Shown: positions 7,593 to 13,944, numbered from the stretch's first letter. The stretch is 16,499 nucleotides of DNA from Atribacteria bacterium SCGC AAA255-G05 (GCA_000405605.1 ASPA01000028.1:1-16499), one strand, 5' to 3'. Translations and numbers: made by a program. The notes: generated from the sequence alone by a model not told the origin.

Positions 7593-8303
7593 TTACCCCT
7601 TTTTCTGACCCAACTCATCGTTATACCGGCGCCTGAGCCCCTCCTCGGATATGAGCGGGCGGCTTATCGCATCAAGGGTTTCTTTATTCATTCCACCCTC
7701 TTTGACCAGCTCGTAGCCTGCTCTTCTTACCGCATTCAGTACGGCTTCCCCATCTTTGGTCAATTTGCCCTTCTCCTTCATCAAGAAGGCGTGGGGTCTG
7801 AGCACTGCACCGGCGAATGCCACACTCGCATTTTTAGCCAGCTCCTCGGTAATGTGCAGTACTGTTTCAAAGTTCGCTTTCTCCCACCATCCACCGGTAG
7901 ATAGGAGCAGGATTTTCCGGATCTTAACCTGTTTACAAAATCTGGCTCGTGTACGTCCCTCGCGATTCTCTAAGGTAGGATCAATTAAAGGGCAAAGCCG
8001 GTTGATGAAATTCTGCATCTCGCCTGGTAGTGGGATATAAACCGGCGTGGCTAATATAAGGATATCTGCCTCTCTAAGTTGAGGATAGAGCACCTGCATA
8101 TCATCCTGGATGCAGCATTCTCCGGACTTTCCATACCAGCAGTACATCTGGCCACAAGTACAGGGGTCTACTTTAAGACGTCTAGCGTAGAATAGCTTGA
8201 CCTCGGCTCCGGCATCTATCATTCCCTGGATGAAGGGAGTAAGGATTAAAGCGGTATACCCCTTTTCCATTCGAGGGCTGCCATTTATCGCAATGACCTT
8301 CAT
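7593..8303 (-). CDS. Flavodoxin-family / NADPH-dependent FMN reductase
   Basis: This protein of about 236 aa has a flavodoxin-like fold. The N-terminus MKVIAINGSPR is the FMN phosphate-binding loop. It is followed by a cysteine-rich stretch (CTCGQMYC, then ECCIQDDMQ) and the ILATPVYIPLPGEMQNFINR segment that contacts the flavin. Related proteins use NAD(P)H to reduce FMN or carry electrons, and some bind a 4Fe-4S cluster through a compact Cys motif. The spacing here does not clearly match that motif. I chose the ATG at 8303 because GGAGG lies ten bases upstream. A longer frame starting with TTG at 8330 would begin inside a REP copy and is unlikely. Confidence 0.88.
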   Translation of the reverse strand: MKVIAINGSPRMEKGYTALILTPFIQGMIDAGAEVKLFYARRLKVDPCTCGQMYCWYGKSGECCIQDDMQVLYPQLREADILILATPVYIPLPGEMQNFINRLCPLIDPTLENREGRTRARFCKQVKIRKILLLSTGGWWEKANFETVLHITEELAKNASVAFAGAVLRPHAFLMKEKGKLTKDGEAVLNAVRRAGYELVKEGGMNKETLDAISRPLISEEGLRRRYNDELGQKKG

Positions 8304-8322
8304 GATTATACATCCTCCTTTA

Positions 8323-8343
8323 TGTGACAAAGAACCGTTGTAC
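8323..8343. repeat. REP element, GGGACGGTTCT family (partial)
   Basis: Carries TGTGACAAAGAACCGTTGTAC, with the GAACCG half of the core only. It lies about 30 nt from an inverted, complete copy at 8374-8395; together they bracket the 3' flank of the RAYT gene. Confidence 0.65.
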
Positions 8344-8373
8344 TAAATCAATAATTCCAGTAATTTTAAAAAA

Positions 8374-8395
8374 ACAAAGGGACGGTTCTCTGTTT
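8374..8395. repeat. REP element at the 3' end of the RAYT gene
   Basis: ACAAAGGGACGGTTCTCTG reads inverted relative to the copy at 9202-9223 and matches it at nearly every base. The TAA stop codon of the transposase directly abuts it, so the REP forms the edge of the gene. Confidence 0.8.
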
Positions 8396-9156
8396 TATAC
8401 TTTAAAGATCTTATTGACCGTAAATCCAGTTAATCTGGCCACCTGCCTTAACGAGCAGCCATCCAGTTCTTTTAGATATTTTAAAACCTTGTCTTGAATA
8501 ATTGTAGGAGCATTTTGCAGGGTGACTAATTCTATATGATATTTACTTAATACTAAATGCCTTATCTCTTTATCGGAGAGAGTCTCTCTTTTTGTGGGCA
8601 TCTCAAGACATTGATCATTGTTTGGTTCTTGATTAAACCGTTCAAACCTTTCGATCGCTTTGTCCCTTTCTTGGTGGAACATTTTAAGGGCAAATTCGAT
8701 ATTGACTATCTTCGGTTGGTTAATATATTCATGATAACTACTCCATTGATAGGAGGCAATATCATTGGTCAATCCTGCTTTTAGGGGATTTTGGTGAATA
8801 TATCTCAACACGGTCAGGAAATAGACATCATCTTCCACCGGTTCACTCTTGTATCTGTCCTGGAATAGGTGTCCTTTCCGATTATACTGCCAGTTGTACC
8901 AGGAGACATAGCTGGTCCCTATTCTCTTCATGGCATGAGGGAGAGCTTCTCTTTCTTCTTTAATTAATAAGTGAACATGGTTGCTCATTAAACAGTAGGC
9001 ATAGATTTCATATTCACTTTTTTTATGGTACTTAGAAAGAATGGCAATAAATTTTTTATAATCTTCATCAACGGAGAAGATGTTCTGCCGATTAATGCCT
9101 CTTATCATGATGTGATAGATTTTACTTTTACTTTTTATTCTGGCTACCCTTGGCAT
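8395..9156 (-). CDS. REP-associated tyrosine transposase (RAYT, Y1_Tnp / IS200-like)
   Basis: This 253-aa single-strand DNA transposase belongs to the HUH superfamily. The start MPRVARIKSKSKIYHIMIRG is the family opening. The HUH metal-binding motif is HVH at 60-62 (MSNHVHLLI), and GHLFQDRYKSEPVEDD with LRYIHQNPLKAGL follows at about 95-129. Tyr119 is the likely nucleophile. The C-terminal ~70 residues look like a helix-turn-helix (LRQVARLTGFTVNKIF). The key residues are intact. RAYTs cut and join REP palindromes, and this gene lies between inverted GGGACGGTTCT REPs at 8374-8395 and 9202-9223, fitting that role. A GGGTGA ribosome site precedes the ATG. It is the best candidate source of the REPs scattered through the window. 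Confidence 0.93.
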   Translation of the reverse strand: MPRVARIKSKSKIYHIMIRGINRQNIFSVDEDYKKFIAILSKYHKKSEYEIYAYCLMSNHVHLLIKEEREALPHAMKRIGTSYVSWYNWQYNRKGHLFQDRYKSEPVEDDVYFLTVLRYIHQNPLKAGLTNDIASYQWSSYHEYINQPKIVNIEFALKMFHQERDKAIERFERFNQEPNNDQCLEMPTKRETLSDKEIRHLVLSKYHIELVTLQNAPTIIQDKVLKYLKELDGCSLRQVARLTGFTVNKIFKV

Positions 9157-9201
9157 ATCAATTCACCCAATGATAGTTTATAATGCCGATAGGGTATTGT
9201 C

Positions 9202-9223
9202 AAACAGAGAACCGTCCCCTTGT
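9202..9223. repeat. REP element at the 5' side of the RAYT gene
   Basis: AAACAGAGAACCGTCCCCTT is the inverted partner of 8374-8395. It lies about 45 bp upstream of the transposase ATG. Confidence 0.8.
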
Positions 9224-9291
9224 ATTTTCGCGAAACTTTTTATCGAGTTGGTTGAAAATGATGCATTGATATGATAAACGGTTGTTTTCAC

Positions 9292-9320
9292 TTGCAAATA
9301 ATGTAATTAAGAGTTATTTT
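9292..9320 (+). promoter_or_regulatory. Candidate promoter for the membrane protein at 9417
   Basis: TTGCAA (9292-9297) and TATTTT (9315-9320) are separated by 17 bp on the plus strand. The -35 is good and the -10 moderate. It lies about 95 bp upstream of the ATG, and no better pair is seen closer. Confidence 0.3.
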
Positions 9321-9416
9321 AATAAAAAGAAGAAGTATCCTTTATTTTCTTTCCATAATACAACCCCAATGTTCTTTAATTGAAATGATATTAAGAGAGA
9401 TTGGAGGTATAATAAA

Positions 9417-9917
9417 ATGAATAAGAAAACAGATATGAACAATTCTCATACTTGGTATTTTTACAACTGGACCCTCCTGGGATGGCTGGAAACGGTGATT
9501 AAAGCGATAGCCTTGTTTATCGGTATACGGGCTTTCCGATTCAGTGTTAGCTCCCCTATTTGGTCGATACCCTCGGGGATACATTTGTTTCAATGGATTC
9601 TTTTGGGGATATTGACACTCGGTATATTTTTCGCCATCTTTAACCGCTGGCAGAACAAAGAAATCTCCTCCATGATTTTTGTGCTGTTTAACAACCTGGG
9701 ACACTGGGGAATGTTGATTGCTTTAACAAAAAATACGGGATGGGAAACATTGCCGGTTTTTGCTTTCCTTATGATGTTGGGAGATTTGGTAAAGATTACT
9801 TTTCTAAAACAAAAAAACTATACTGAAAAAAATATTCCCGCTAGTGTATTCGTTTGGGGAACACTGTTTTTTGCAGCCGGTTATGCCTTAATCGGTTTAT
9901 TGACCTGGTTTGATTAA
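9417..9917 (+). CDS. Multi-pass membrane protein of unknown function
   Basis: This 166-aa protein is the only confident plus-strand gene in the window. It has four or five hydrophobic segments, at roughly residues 20-42, 53-77, 85-104, 110-130 and 141-165. There is no signal peptide cleavage motif, so it should be an inner-membrane protein. Aromatic and Trp residues are frequent (HTWYFYNWTLLGWLE). No catalytic motif is recognisable. The ribosome site is strong (TTGGAGG, nine bases from the ATG). It stands alone, convergent with the Rieske gene and divergent from the RAYT. I do not recognise the family. Confidence 0.85.
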   Translation: MNKKTDMNNSHTWYFYNWTLLGWLETVIKAIALFIGIRAFRFSVSSPIWSIPSGIHLFQWILLGILTLGIFFAIFNRWQNKEISSMIFVLFNNLGHWGMLIALTKNTGWETLPVFAFLMMLGDLVKITFLKQKNYTEKNIPASVFVWGTLFFAAGYALIGLLTWFD

Positions 9918-9952
9918 TCTATAAATCAAAATGAAACTTTCTCTGCTTGTAT

Positions 9953-9986
9953 ATTTTGTGAAATTGTGAAGCCTGAACCCACTATC
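9953..9986. repeat. REP-like element, second family (copy a)
   Basis: This 34-nt element (ATTTTGTGAAATTGTGAAGC, then CTGAACCCACTATC) recurs at 10571-10604 with only three mismatches. It is unrelated to the GGGACGGTTCT family. It lies in the short convergent gap between the membrane protein and the Rieske gene. Confidence 0.75.
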
Positions 9987-9997
9987 TTTTACATAGT

Positions 9998-10327
9998 TTA
10001 TTCAATCCCAAGCAATATATCGGTTCCTTCTATTTTAATGGGGTAATTGCGAAGATCATGTACCTTGACCTTGAGAAAAAACAGTTTACCACTCTGGATA
10101 ACTTTCCCAGTTGTTACATCAAAGATAGAACCGTGTTTTGGGCAGATAATGTGGTTGCCATTAAGTTTTCCTTCGTATAGAGAACCTCCCATGTGCGGGC
10201 AAATGTTGTCGATTGCATAATATGAGTTTTGAATATTCGTCATAAGTATCTCTTTACCTTCTAAAGATATTTTCTTTTTTTCTCCTGCATTTAGTTCGTT
10301 TGTTTGAGCAACCTTAACATACTTCAT
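9998..10327 (-). CDS. Rieske-type [2Fe-2S] ferredoxin
   Basis: This 109-aa soluble electron carrier has a complete Rieske cluster site: C43 and H45 in CPHMGG, and C62 and H65 in CPKHGSIFD. Proteins of this size act as ferredoxin subunits for oxygenases, reductases or flavoprotein oxidoreductases. There is no membrane anchor. AAAGGAGG lies seven bases before the ATG. Directly upstream on the same strand are the last codons of a flavin-dependent oxidoreductase (10364-10423), so the ferredoxin was probably the downstream partner of that lost gene. With the upstream gene broken, its present promoter is unclear. Confidence 0.93.
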   Translation of the reverse strand: MKYVKVAQTNELNAGEKKKISLEGKEILMTNIQNSYYAIDNICPHMGGSLYEGKLNGNHIICPKHGSIFDVTTGKVIQSGKLFFLKVKVHDLRNYPIKIEGTDILLGIE

Positions 10328-10363
10328 GAAAAACCTCCTTTCATACTAAACAGATTAATTTCT

Positions 10364-10423
10364 TTAACCCACTTTGACAGGTTCAGCAGCCGCATTCAAG
10401 CCGGCAATATAACCGAAGGTCAG
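10364..10423 (-). pseudogene. C-terminal remnant of an FAD-dependent oxidoreductase
   Basis: About 20 codons ending in a TAA read SLTFGYIAGLNAAAEPVKVG. The TFGyIAGlNAA motif is the typical C-terminal FAD-contacting end of fumarate reductase/succinate dehydrogenase-type flavoproteins. Everything upstream is replaced by a REP core (10421-10444). The fragment sits 36 nt before the Rieske start, consistent with a former flavoprotein-ferredoxin operon. Confidence 0.6.
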
Positions 10424-10533
10424 AGAACAAAGGGACGGTTGTACTTACTTCTAAAAATATAGGAACGATTATTCCCTCGAACCGTAACATGATAAAGTGC
10501 TCCCTCGTAATGGCCCTTTGGCTTTCTGGCCAT
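10420..10533 (-). pseudogene. N-terminal fragment of a second RAYT transposase
   Basis: The frame starts with MARKPKGHYEGALYHVTVRG and goes on NNRSYIFRSKYN. This is the classic RAYT N-terminus, clearly different in sequence from the intact gene at 8395-9156. After about 32 residues it runs into a GGGACGGTTCT-family REP and stops at a TGA. The HUH motif is lost. A second-family REP (10571-10604) lies upstream of its start, suggesting that this RAYT was the partner of that REP family. Confidence 0.7.
10421..10444. repeat. REP element at the junction of two gene fragments
   Basis: CAGAGAACAAAGGGACGGTT sits exactly where the flavoprotein C-terminus and the second RAYT N-terminus are both broken. 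The AGAGAAC half is rearranged relative to the complete copies. Confidence 0.7.
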
Positions 10534-10570
10534 GACTATCCCCTATTTTTATTTTTTTCAGTATAACATT

Positions 10571-10604
10571 ATTTTGTGAACTTGTGAAGCCAGACCCCAC
10601 TATC
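10571..10604. repeat. REP-like element, second family (copy b)
   Basis: This copy reads ATTTTGTGAACTTGTGAAGC followed by CAGACCCCACTATC and matches 9953-9986 at 31 of 34 positions. On the minus strand it lies about 40 nt upstream of the ATG of the second RAYT fragment, the usual place for a RAYT-linked REP. Confidence 0.75.
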
Positions 10605-10606
10605 CA

Positions 10607-10684
10607 CTATCCCAAAGAAAGGGCCACTCTCTCAGGGTTAATCTTCATTTCGGCCTTCAATTTTTCTAAAAGAATTTCACTCAT
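10607..10684 (-). pseudogene. Possible C-terminal gene remnant
   Basis: A 25-codon open frame (MSEILLEKLKAEMKINPERV, then ALSLG and TAG) is charged and helical, unlike the surrounding AT-rich sequence. It has no ribosome site and a stop a few codons upstream, so it looks like the surviving end of a lost gene. The parent family is not recognised. Confidence 0.3.
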
Positions 10685-11500
10685 TATTTTTTGCCGTCCT
10701 ACAAAATATTTTTAAAATTTTCCCTTTATATTCTTAAATTCGACAAAAGATTTAAAAATCCTTCTTTTTGAGAAAAACCCCCTCAAACCCTTATAAAATA
10801 AGGCTTTCCAACTACATCTAAAATAAGCCCTTTTAAGCGCCTATTTTAAAAAATATGATAAATCACTCCAGGCACCCTCCAGAAACGCCGCTACGACGAT
10901 TTTTCGTTAAGAGCCTTATTTTGCAAGGCTTTCAGGCTGCTAAAAATGGGTTTTTAGCCATTTTTAGCCTTATTTTCTTTGTATTTTAGAAGTGTAGCCA
11001 ACATCCTATATAACAAAAAAACGCGGAAACCCTTATTTTTTCTACGTTTTAGAGTTTTACTGTTTTTTACTACAAAAACTGGTAAATACTCTAATTCTAT
11101 TATATTTATCTCCCTTGTTTATGCCGTGTTTTGTAATGACAGAAGGGAAATAGTGTAAAATCTATGGAAAAATAGCTTCCTGAAAGCCTTATATAATAAG
11201 GGTTTCAAGGGTGGGCTTCGTATTTTGATTTTAAGCGCCTATTTTGCCTCAACCTATACTTTTACCCTCGGAAAATGAGTGTTTTTTGACCTATTTTTGC
11301 TTTCTCAAAATCCAAAAATGGCTTCCTGTAAGGGTTACAGAGTTTCGGGTAAGTCAAAAAAGGCTAAAAAAAACGTCGTAATTACCGATTTTTCGAAAAT
11401 TAAGGCCCGTTTAAAGGCACTCTACGTGCGTTTAAAGGGCATTCCTGAAGGGGGTCTGAAAGCCTTAAACAAAGGCTTTTAAGGGAGGAGAATAGTAACA
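10685..11500. other. Gene-free region with a family of related hairpin motifs
   Basis: I find no convincing gene in about 800 nt. A motif of the type AAAGCCTTAT/ATAAGGGTTT occurs in either orientation at 10785-10806, 10911-10935, 11183-11205 and 11456-11480, each able to form a hairpin. The 17-mer TTTTAAGCGCCTATTTT occurs twice in direct orientation (10831-10847 and 11229-11245). A hairpin with an 11-bp perfect stem (GCTAAAAATGG/CCATTTTTAGC) at 10939-10968 is followed by a T-rich run. A 67-codon plus-strand frame at 11279-11482 is very Lys-rich, lacks a ribosome site, and is probably not a gene. Confidence 0.5.
10939..10968 (+). terminator. Hairpin, terminator-like
   Basis: An 11-bp perfect inverted repeat with an 8-nt loop is followed by CTTATTTTC on the plus strand. 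No gene reads into it, so it may simply be part of the local repeat family. Confidence 0.3.
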
Positions 11501-11503
11501 GAG

Positions 11504-11726
11504 AACATCCTATTTTTTCTATGGTTTAGCTTTCCATTTTACAAAGTCTTCCTTTGGAGCGTCTATCTATAGTAATTCCTAATGTCTTAACCATCCGGTT
11601 AAGAAACTCACTCAGGTCCTATCAGAACCCATGGGTTTTCCGTAAAAGGTTACCGAATTATTGGCCTGGCACACTTGCCTCTATCTATCTAATTTAAAAG
11701 TAAAATATTAATTATCAAAGAAAGTG
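11504..11726 (-). repeat. RAYT-fragment repeat, copy 3 (intron-free)
   Basis: It shares the left edge (AACATCCTATTTTT), the coding tail and the AT-rich arm with copies 1 and 2, but the group II intron remnant is absent. ACGGAA is followed directly by AACCCATGGG, where copies 1 and 2 have 199 nt. It is more diverged than copies 1 and 2 are from each other. This is the reference that defines the intron boundaries. Confidence 0.85.
11526..11680 (-). pseudogene. C-terminal RAYT fragment, copy 3 (uninterrupted, frameshifted)
   Basis: The frame reads VCQANNSVTFYGKPMGSD, is then disrupted by a short insertion around 11609-11622, and resumes as FLNRMVKTLGITIDRRSKGR to a TAA at 11526-11528. The GKPMGS motif and basic tail identify it as the same RAYT C-terminus as copies 1 and 2. 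It is non-functional. Confidence 0.6.
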
Positions 11727-11730
11727 GGTG

Positions 11731-11943
11731 TCTGTCCCTATTATTCCGTCCCTATTATTCCCCTCTATTATTCCCCTAATCTTTTTCTGGTGTATCCCTT
11801 ATATTTTTCTTTATTTTACTATTACTTGTTCTTCTTCTTTCCCCGGGCATAAAAATCATCCTGGTAAAAGTTTATTGTGCTAATGATAATAGGGGATTGT
11901 AAAACGAAGAACCGTCCCCCTGTTTTTTCCTTAAAATGCGCAG
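11731..11943. repeat. Decayed REP cluster downstream of the RT gene
   Basis: Bases 11738-11776 hold three degenerate units of CCCTATTATTCC. Read on the minus strand they end in GGGACAGACACCC, a motif often seen near RAYTs. Bases 11901-11928 carry a REP core (GAAGAACCGTCCCC). The ~45 nt before it resembles the flank upstream of the intact RAYT (compare 9168-9213), suggesting a deletion derivative of that element. No gene is seen. Confidence 0.5.
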
Positions 11944-13242
11944 TCAATCCTTTGCTGGTTTCCAAAAATCCTTGAATATTTGATAGTCTCGCTTATGTTT
12001 CATCAGGCTTTTCCTGCGTTCAGATAAAACGCTCTTCAAATCTGGCAATCCAGCATTTCGATATTGCCCATAGTCAATAGGATCTCTTGTCGCTAACCAC
12101 TGAATTTTATATCCAAAGACACCTAAACGCTCATATAAAATAGGGTATATTTTATCAATTACGTACTCTATTTCTGCATGGCAATACGAAGAAATCCATC
12201 CATCAAGCAAACAATAAATTTTTCTTAGGACAGTTAACAGCGTCTGATCTTTTCTGTATTGTGTAATTTCTTTTATTTTATCTTCTAACTTACTGACTGT
12301 CTTTTTTTGTGGCTGTATTAACGCTCCTGTAAAAGTATTTCCTAAAAAATTTAGGCTCTTAGATCCTACAGTTAAAATTCTGGTTTTTGCCTTATCCTCA
12401 TCCCCTAACGGGTGCATTTGCAAACCTAGTTTTTTTTCTAAAATATTTTTCGAAGCAATATATGCTTCCTCAGCCTCTTTTCTTGTTTTGCACATCACAA
12501 TAAAATCATCTGCATAGCGGATAAGGTGGAATCCTTTTTTAAGCATAATTTTATCAAAATCACTCAAATATATGTTTGCAAACAGTGGCGACAAAGCTCC
12601 TCCCTGAGGAATACCATCACTCATAAAAAACGACTGATCTTCTTCAGAAAAATTTACGATATTACCAACCTTCTGTGATAGTGCACTATTGATTAGTCTA
12701 TTCAAAGATTTATCTGGTAAAGCAGAAAATATTTTATTTATTAATCTTTTCTTATCGATAGTATCAAAAAATTTTTCTATATCTGCCTCGAAACAAATAT
12801 TATATTTTTGTTTATAAAGCTGAAGCATTACTTTTAAAGCATCTCTTACGCCTGACCCTTTTAAATAAGCAAAACTTGCCTCATTTCTGAGATGAAATTC
12901 TTTATCAAGGATTTTATCAATCTTTCTAACTATCGCTCGTTGTATCAACCGATCAGGTATTTCTGAAATCTGTAGCGGTCTTTTTTTGATCTTCCCCGTT
13001 GACTTCACTTTTTCTTGTATTATTACACCTTTTGTTTCCAAAAAGTTATACTCGTCACTTTTGAGTTGCAGTCTTATTTTTTTTAAATTTGAATTCAAGG
13101 AAGCGCCAAAAGATTGAATTGTTTCTTCCGATAACCCTCTCGACAGAGGGTTAGATTTATTCAATTCTTTCCAGGCAGAGTGTAAATTTTGAGAGGTACT
13201 TACTTTCTCAAGTAAGCATTTTGAGGGCTTTTTCTTTCCCAT
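11944..13242 (-). CDS. Stand-alone reverse transcriptase (group II-like / defence-type RT)
   Basis: This RT of about 432 aa has palm motifs in order: KKRPLQISEIPDRLIQRAI (about 86-104), motif A ADIEKFFD with D154, motif B GIPQGGALSP (210-219), catalytic YADD (243-246) and LNFLGNTF (about 297-304). A thumb-like helical region follows (LLDGWISSYCH). There is no maturase, zinc-knuckle or HNH endonuclease domain, so it is not a self-mobile intron protein. Motif B lacks the GN-x-x-SQ form of diversity-generating RTs. I chose the ATG at 13242 because GAGGAG lies just upstream; a start at 13284 would lie in the RNA leader. The ~560-nt structured leader with duplicated modules fits a non-coding RNA template or cofactor, as in DRT or retron systems. 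The exact RT class needs phylogeny. Confidence 0.88.
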   Translation of the reverse strand: MGKKKPSKCLLEKVSTSQNLHSAWKELNKSNPLSRGLSEETIQSFGASLNSNLKKIRLQLKSDEYNFLETKGVIIQEKVKSTGKIKKRPLQISEIPDRLIQRAIVRKIDKILDKEFHLRNEASFAYLKGSGVRDALKVMLQLYKQKYNICFEADIEKFFDTIDKKRLINKIFSALPDKSLNRLINSALSQKVGNIVNFSEEDQSFFMSDGIPQGGALSPLFANIYLSDFDKIMLKKGFHLIRYADDFIVMCKTRKEAEEAYIASKNILEKKLGLQMHPLGDEDKAKTRILTVGSKSLNFLGNTFTGALIQPQKKTVSKLEDKIKEITQYRKDQTLLTVLRKIYCLLDGWISSYCHAEIEYVIDKIYPILYERLGVFGYKIQWLATRDPIDYGQYRNAGLPDLKSVLSERRKSLMKHKRDYQIFKDFWKPAKD

Positions 13243-13310
13243 TCTCTCCTCACTATTTGAGCTTACAGACTGGCACGCCAGCACAACATGCTACCCAAAT
13301 GAGGTTAGAT

Positions 13311-13429
13311 TGTAATGGTTTGATTACTCGGCTAATCACCAGTACAAGTATACGAGTAATTAAGTCACAGGCAATCATCCCTATGCGAATTTTACTGCTC
13401 CCGTGCCACTTTTGCAAGCACGGTATGCA
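13311..13429 (-). repeat. 119-nt module, RT-proximal copy (A)
   Basis: It aligns without gaps to 13680-13798 with five mismatches: positions 13313, 13391, 13392, 13393 and 13424. On the RT strand every one of these is an adenine in this copy. Stems are preserved in both copies. It begins 69 nt upstream of the RT ATG. Confidence 0.92.
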
Positions 13430-13679
13430 ATTACTTTTCATAACACGGCTCCTTCCTATTTTATCCCAGATATACTTTGATACTACAAGGCAGAATTCAA
13501 TAATGTTATTAATATAACTTATCCAGTTTTCGTCCAAAGCATTGTTCATTTTCGCCCTACCCGCAAGTATCACTCTTTCATTAGGTGCCGCCTTCGCCTC
13601 ACACATTCTTCTTAAAAACCCTAACTCCGCCCTGACTGTTATTATTAAACGCATGTTGCTCAAGACGGTTAGGAGAACG

Positions 13680-13798
13680 TGCAATGGTTTGATTACTCGG
13701 CTAATCACCAGTACAAGTATACGAGTAATTAAGTCACAGGCAATCATCCCTATGCGAATCACACTGCTCCCGTGCCACTTTTGCAAGCACGGCATGCA
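13680..13798 (-). repeat. 119-nt module, promoter-proximal copy (B)
   Basis: This is the partner of 13311-13429 in direct orientation, offset by 369 nt. At the five differing positions it has G, G, T, G and G on the RT strand. Predicted transcription begins within a few bases of its upstream edge. Confidence 0.92.
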
Positions 13799-13810
13799 GC
13801 GTATATATAC

Positions 13811-13839
13811 ATTTTCCCACATTTAGTGTTTCTTGTCAA
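13811..13839 (-). promoter_or_regulatory. Candidate promoter of the RNA leader and RT gene
   Basis: On the minus strand a perfect TTGACA (13834-13839) is followed after 17 bp by GAAAAT (13811-13816), which matches the -10 consensus at 4/6. Transcription would start near 13804, immediately before module B. Confidence 0.5.
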
Positions 13840-13865
13840 ATAAAGACACTAAAAACCTCCTTTAC

Positions 13866-13899
13866 AATAGAGACAGCTTGAGCTCAAGCTGTCTCTATT
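13866..13899. terminator. Perfect 34-nt palindrome, likely terminator
   Basis: The sequence AATAGAGACAGCTTGAG is followed directly by its exact reverse complement. It lies about 45 nt downstream of the DUF2188 stop and upstream of the RT promoter, the right place to insulate the two units. There is no strong T-run on the minus strand (more T on the plus side), so an operator or recombination site is an alternative. Confidence 0.5.
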
Positions 13900-13944
13900 T
13901 AACTCTATTTAACTCCAAAATATTTTGTGACAATATTGTAATAA

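Larger units (their letters stand above)
13243..13804 (-). ncRNA. Candidate structured non-coding RNA / leader of the RT gene
   Basis: Between the candidate promoter at 13811-13839 and the RT start lies about 560 nt with a higher GC content than its neighbours. It contains two copies of a 119-nt module separated by 250 nt. Each module can form a stem of 6 bp (CCGTGC/GCACGG) and another of 8 bp (ATTACTCG/CGAGTAAT). An alternative TGATTA/TAATCA pairing is mutually exclusive with the second stem. A 189-codon frame runs through the region, but it has no ribosome site and no recognisable domain. The arrangement (promoter, structured RNA, RT) is that of RT-associated ncRNAs. The transcript ends are inferred. 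Confidence 0.5.

Noticed and set aside
8304..8330. TTG start at 8330 for the FMN reductase
   Set aside because: It would begin inside a REP copy. The ATG at 8303 has GGAGG at a suitable distance and starts directly with the MKVIAINGSPR family motif.
9342..9704. 120-codon minus-strand frame opposite the membrane protein gene
   Set aside because: The plus-strand frame has a strong GGAGG site and hydrophobic segments; the minus frame has neither.
11279..11482. 67-codon plus-strand frame, Lys-rich
   Set aside because: No ribosome site, low complexity, and it overlaps the hairpin repeat family; its apparent basic composition follows from A-rich sequence.
13311..13798. CRISPR array
   Set aside because: There are only two long repeats (119 nt) separated by 250 nt, with no short regular repeats and no cas genes in the window.
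13253..13822. 189-codon minus-strand frame running through both 119-nt modules
   Set aside because: There is no Shine-Dalgarno, no recognisable domain, and it overlaps the predicted transcription start. Plus-strand frames are also open through the modules, as expected for stop-poor structured RNA. I keep it only as an alternative if the A-biased changes prove to be protein diversification.
13221..13826. Plus-strand frames at 13221-13517 and 13542-13826
   Set aside because: They are antisense to the leader RNA and RT start, lack ribosome sites, and share the same module only because it is duplicated.
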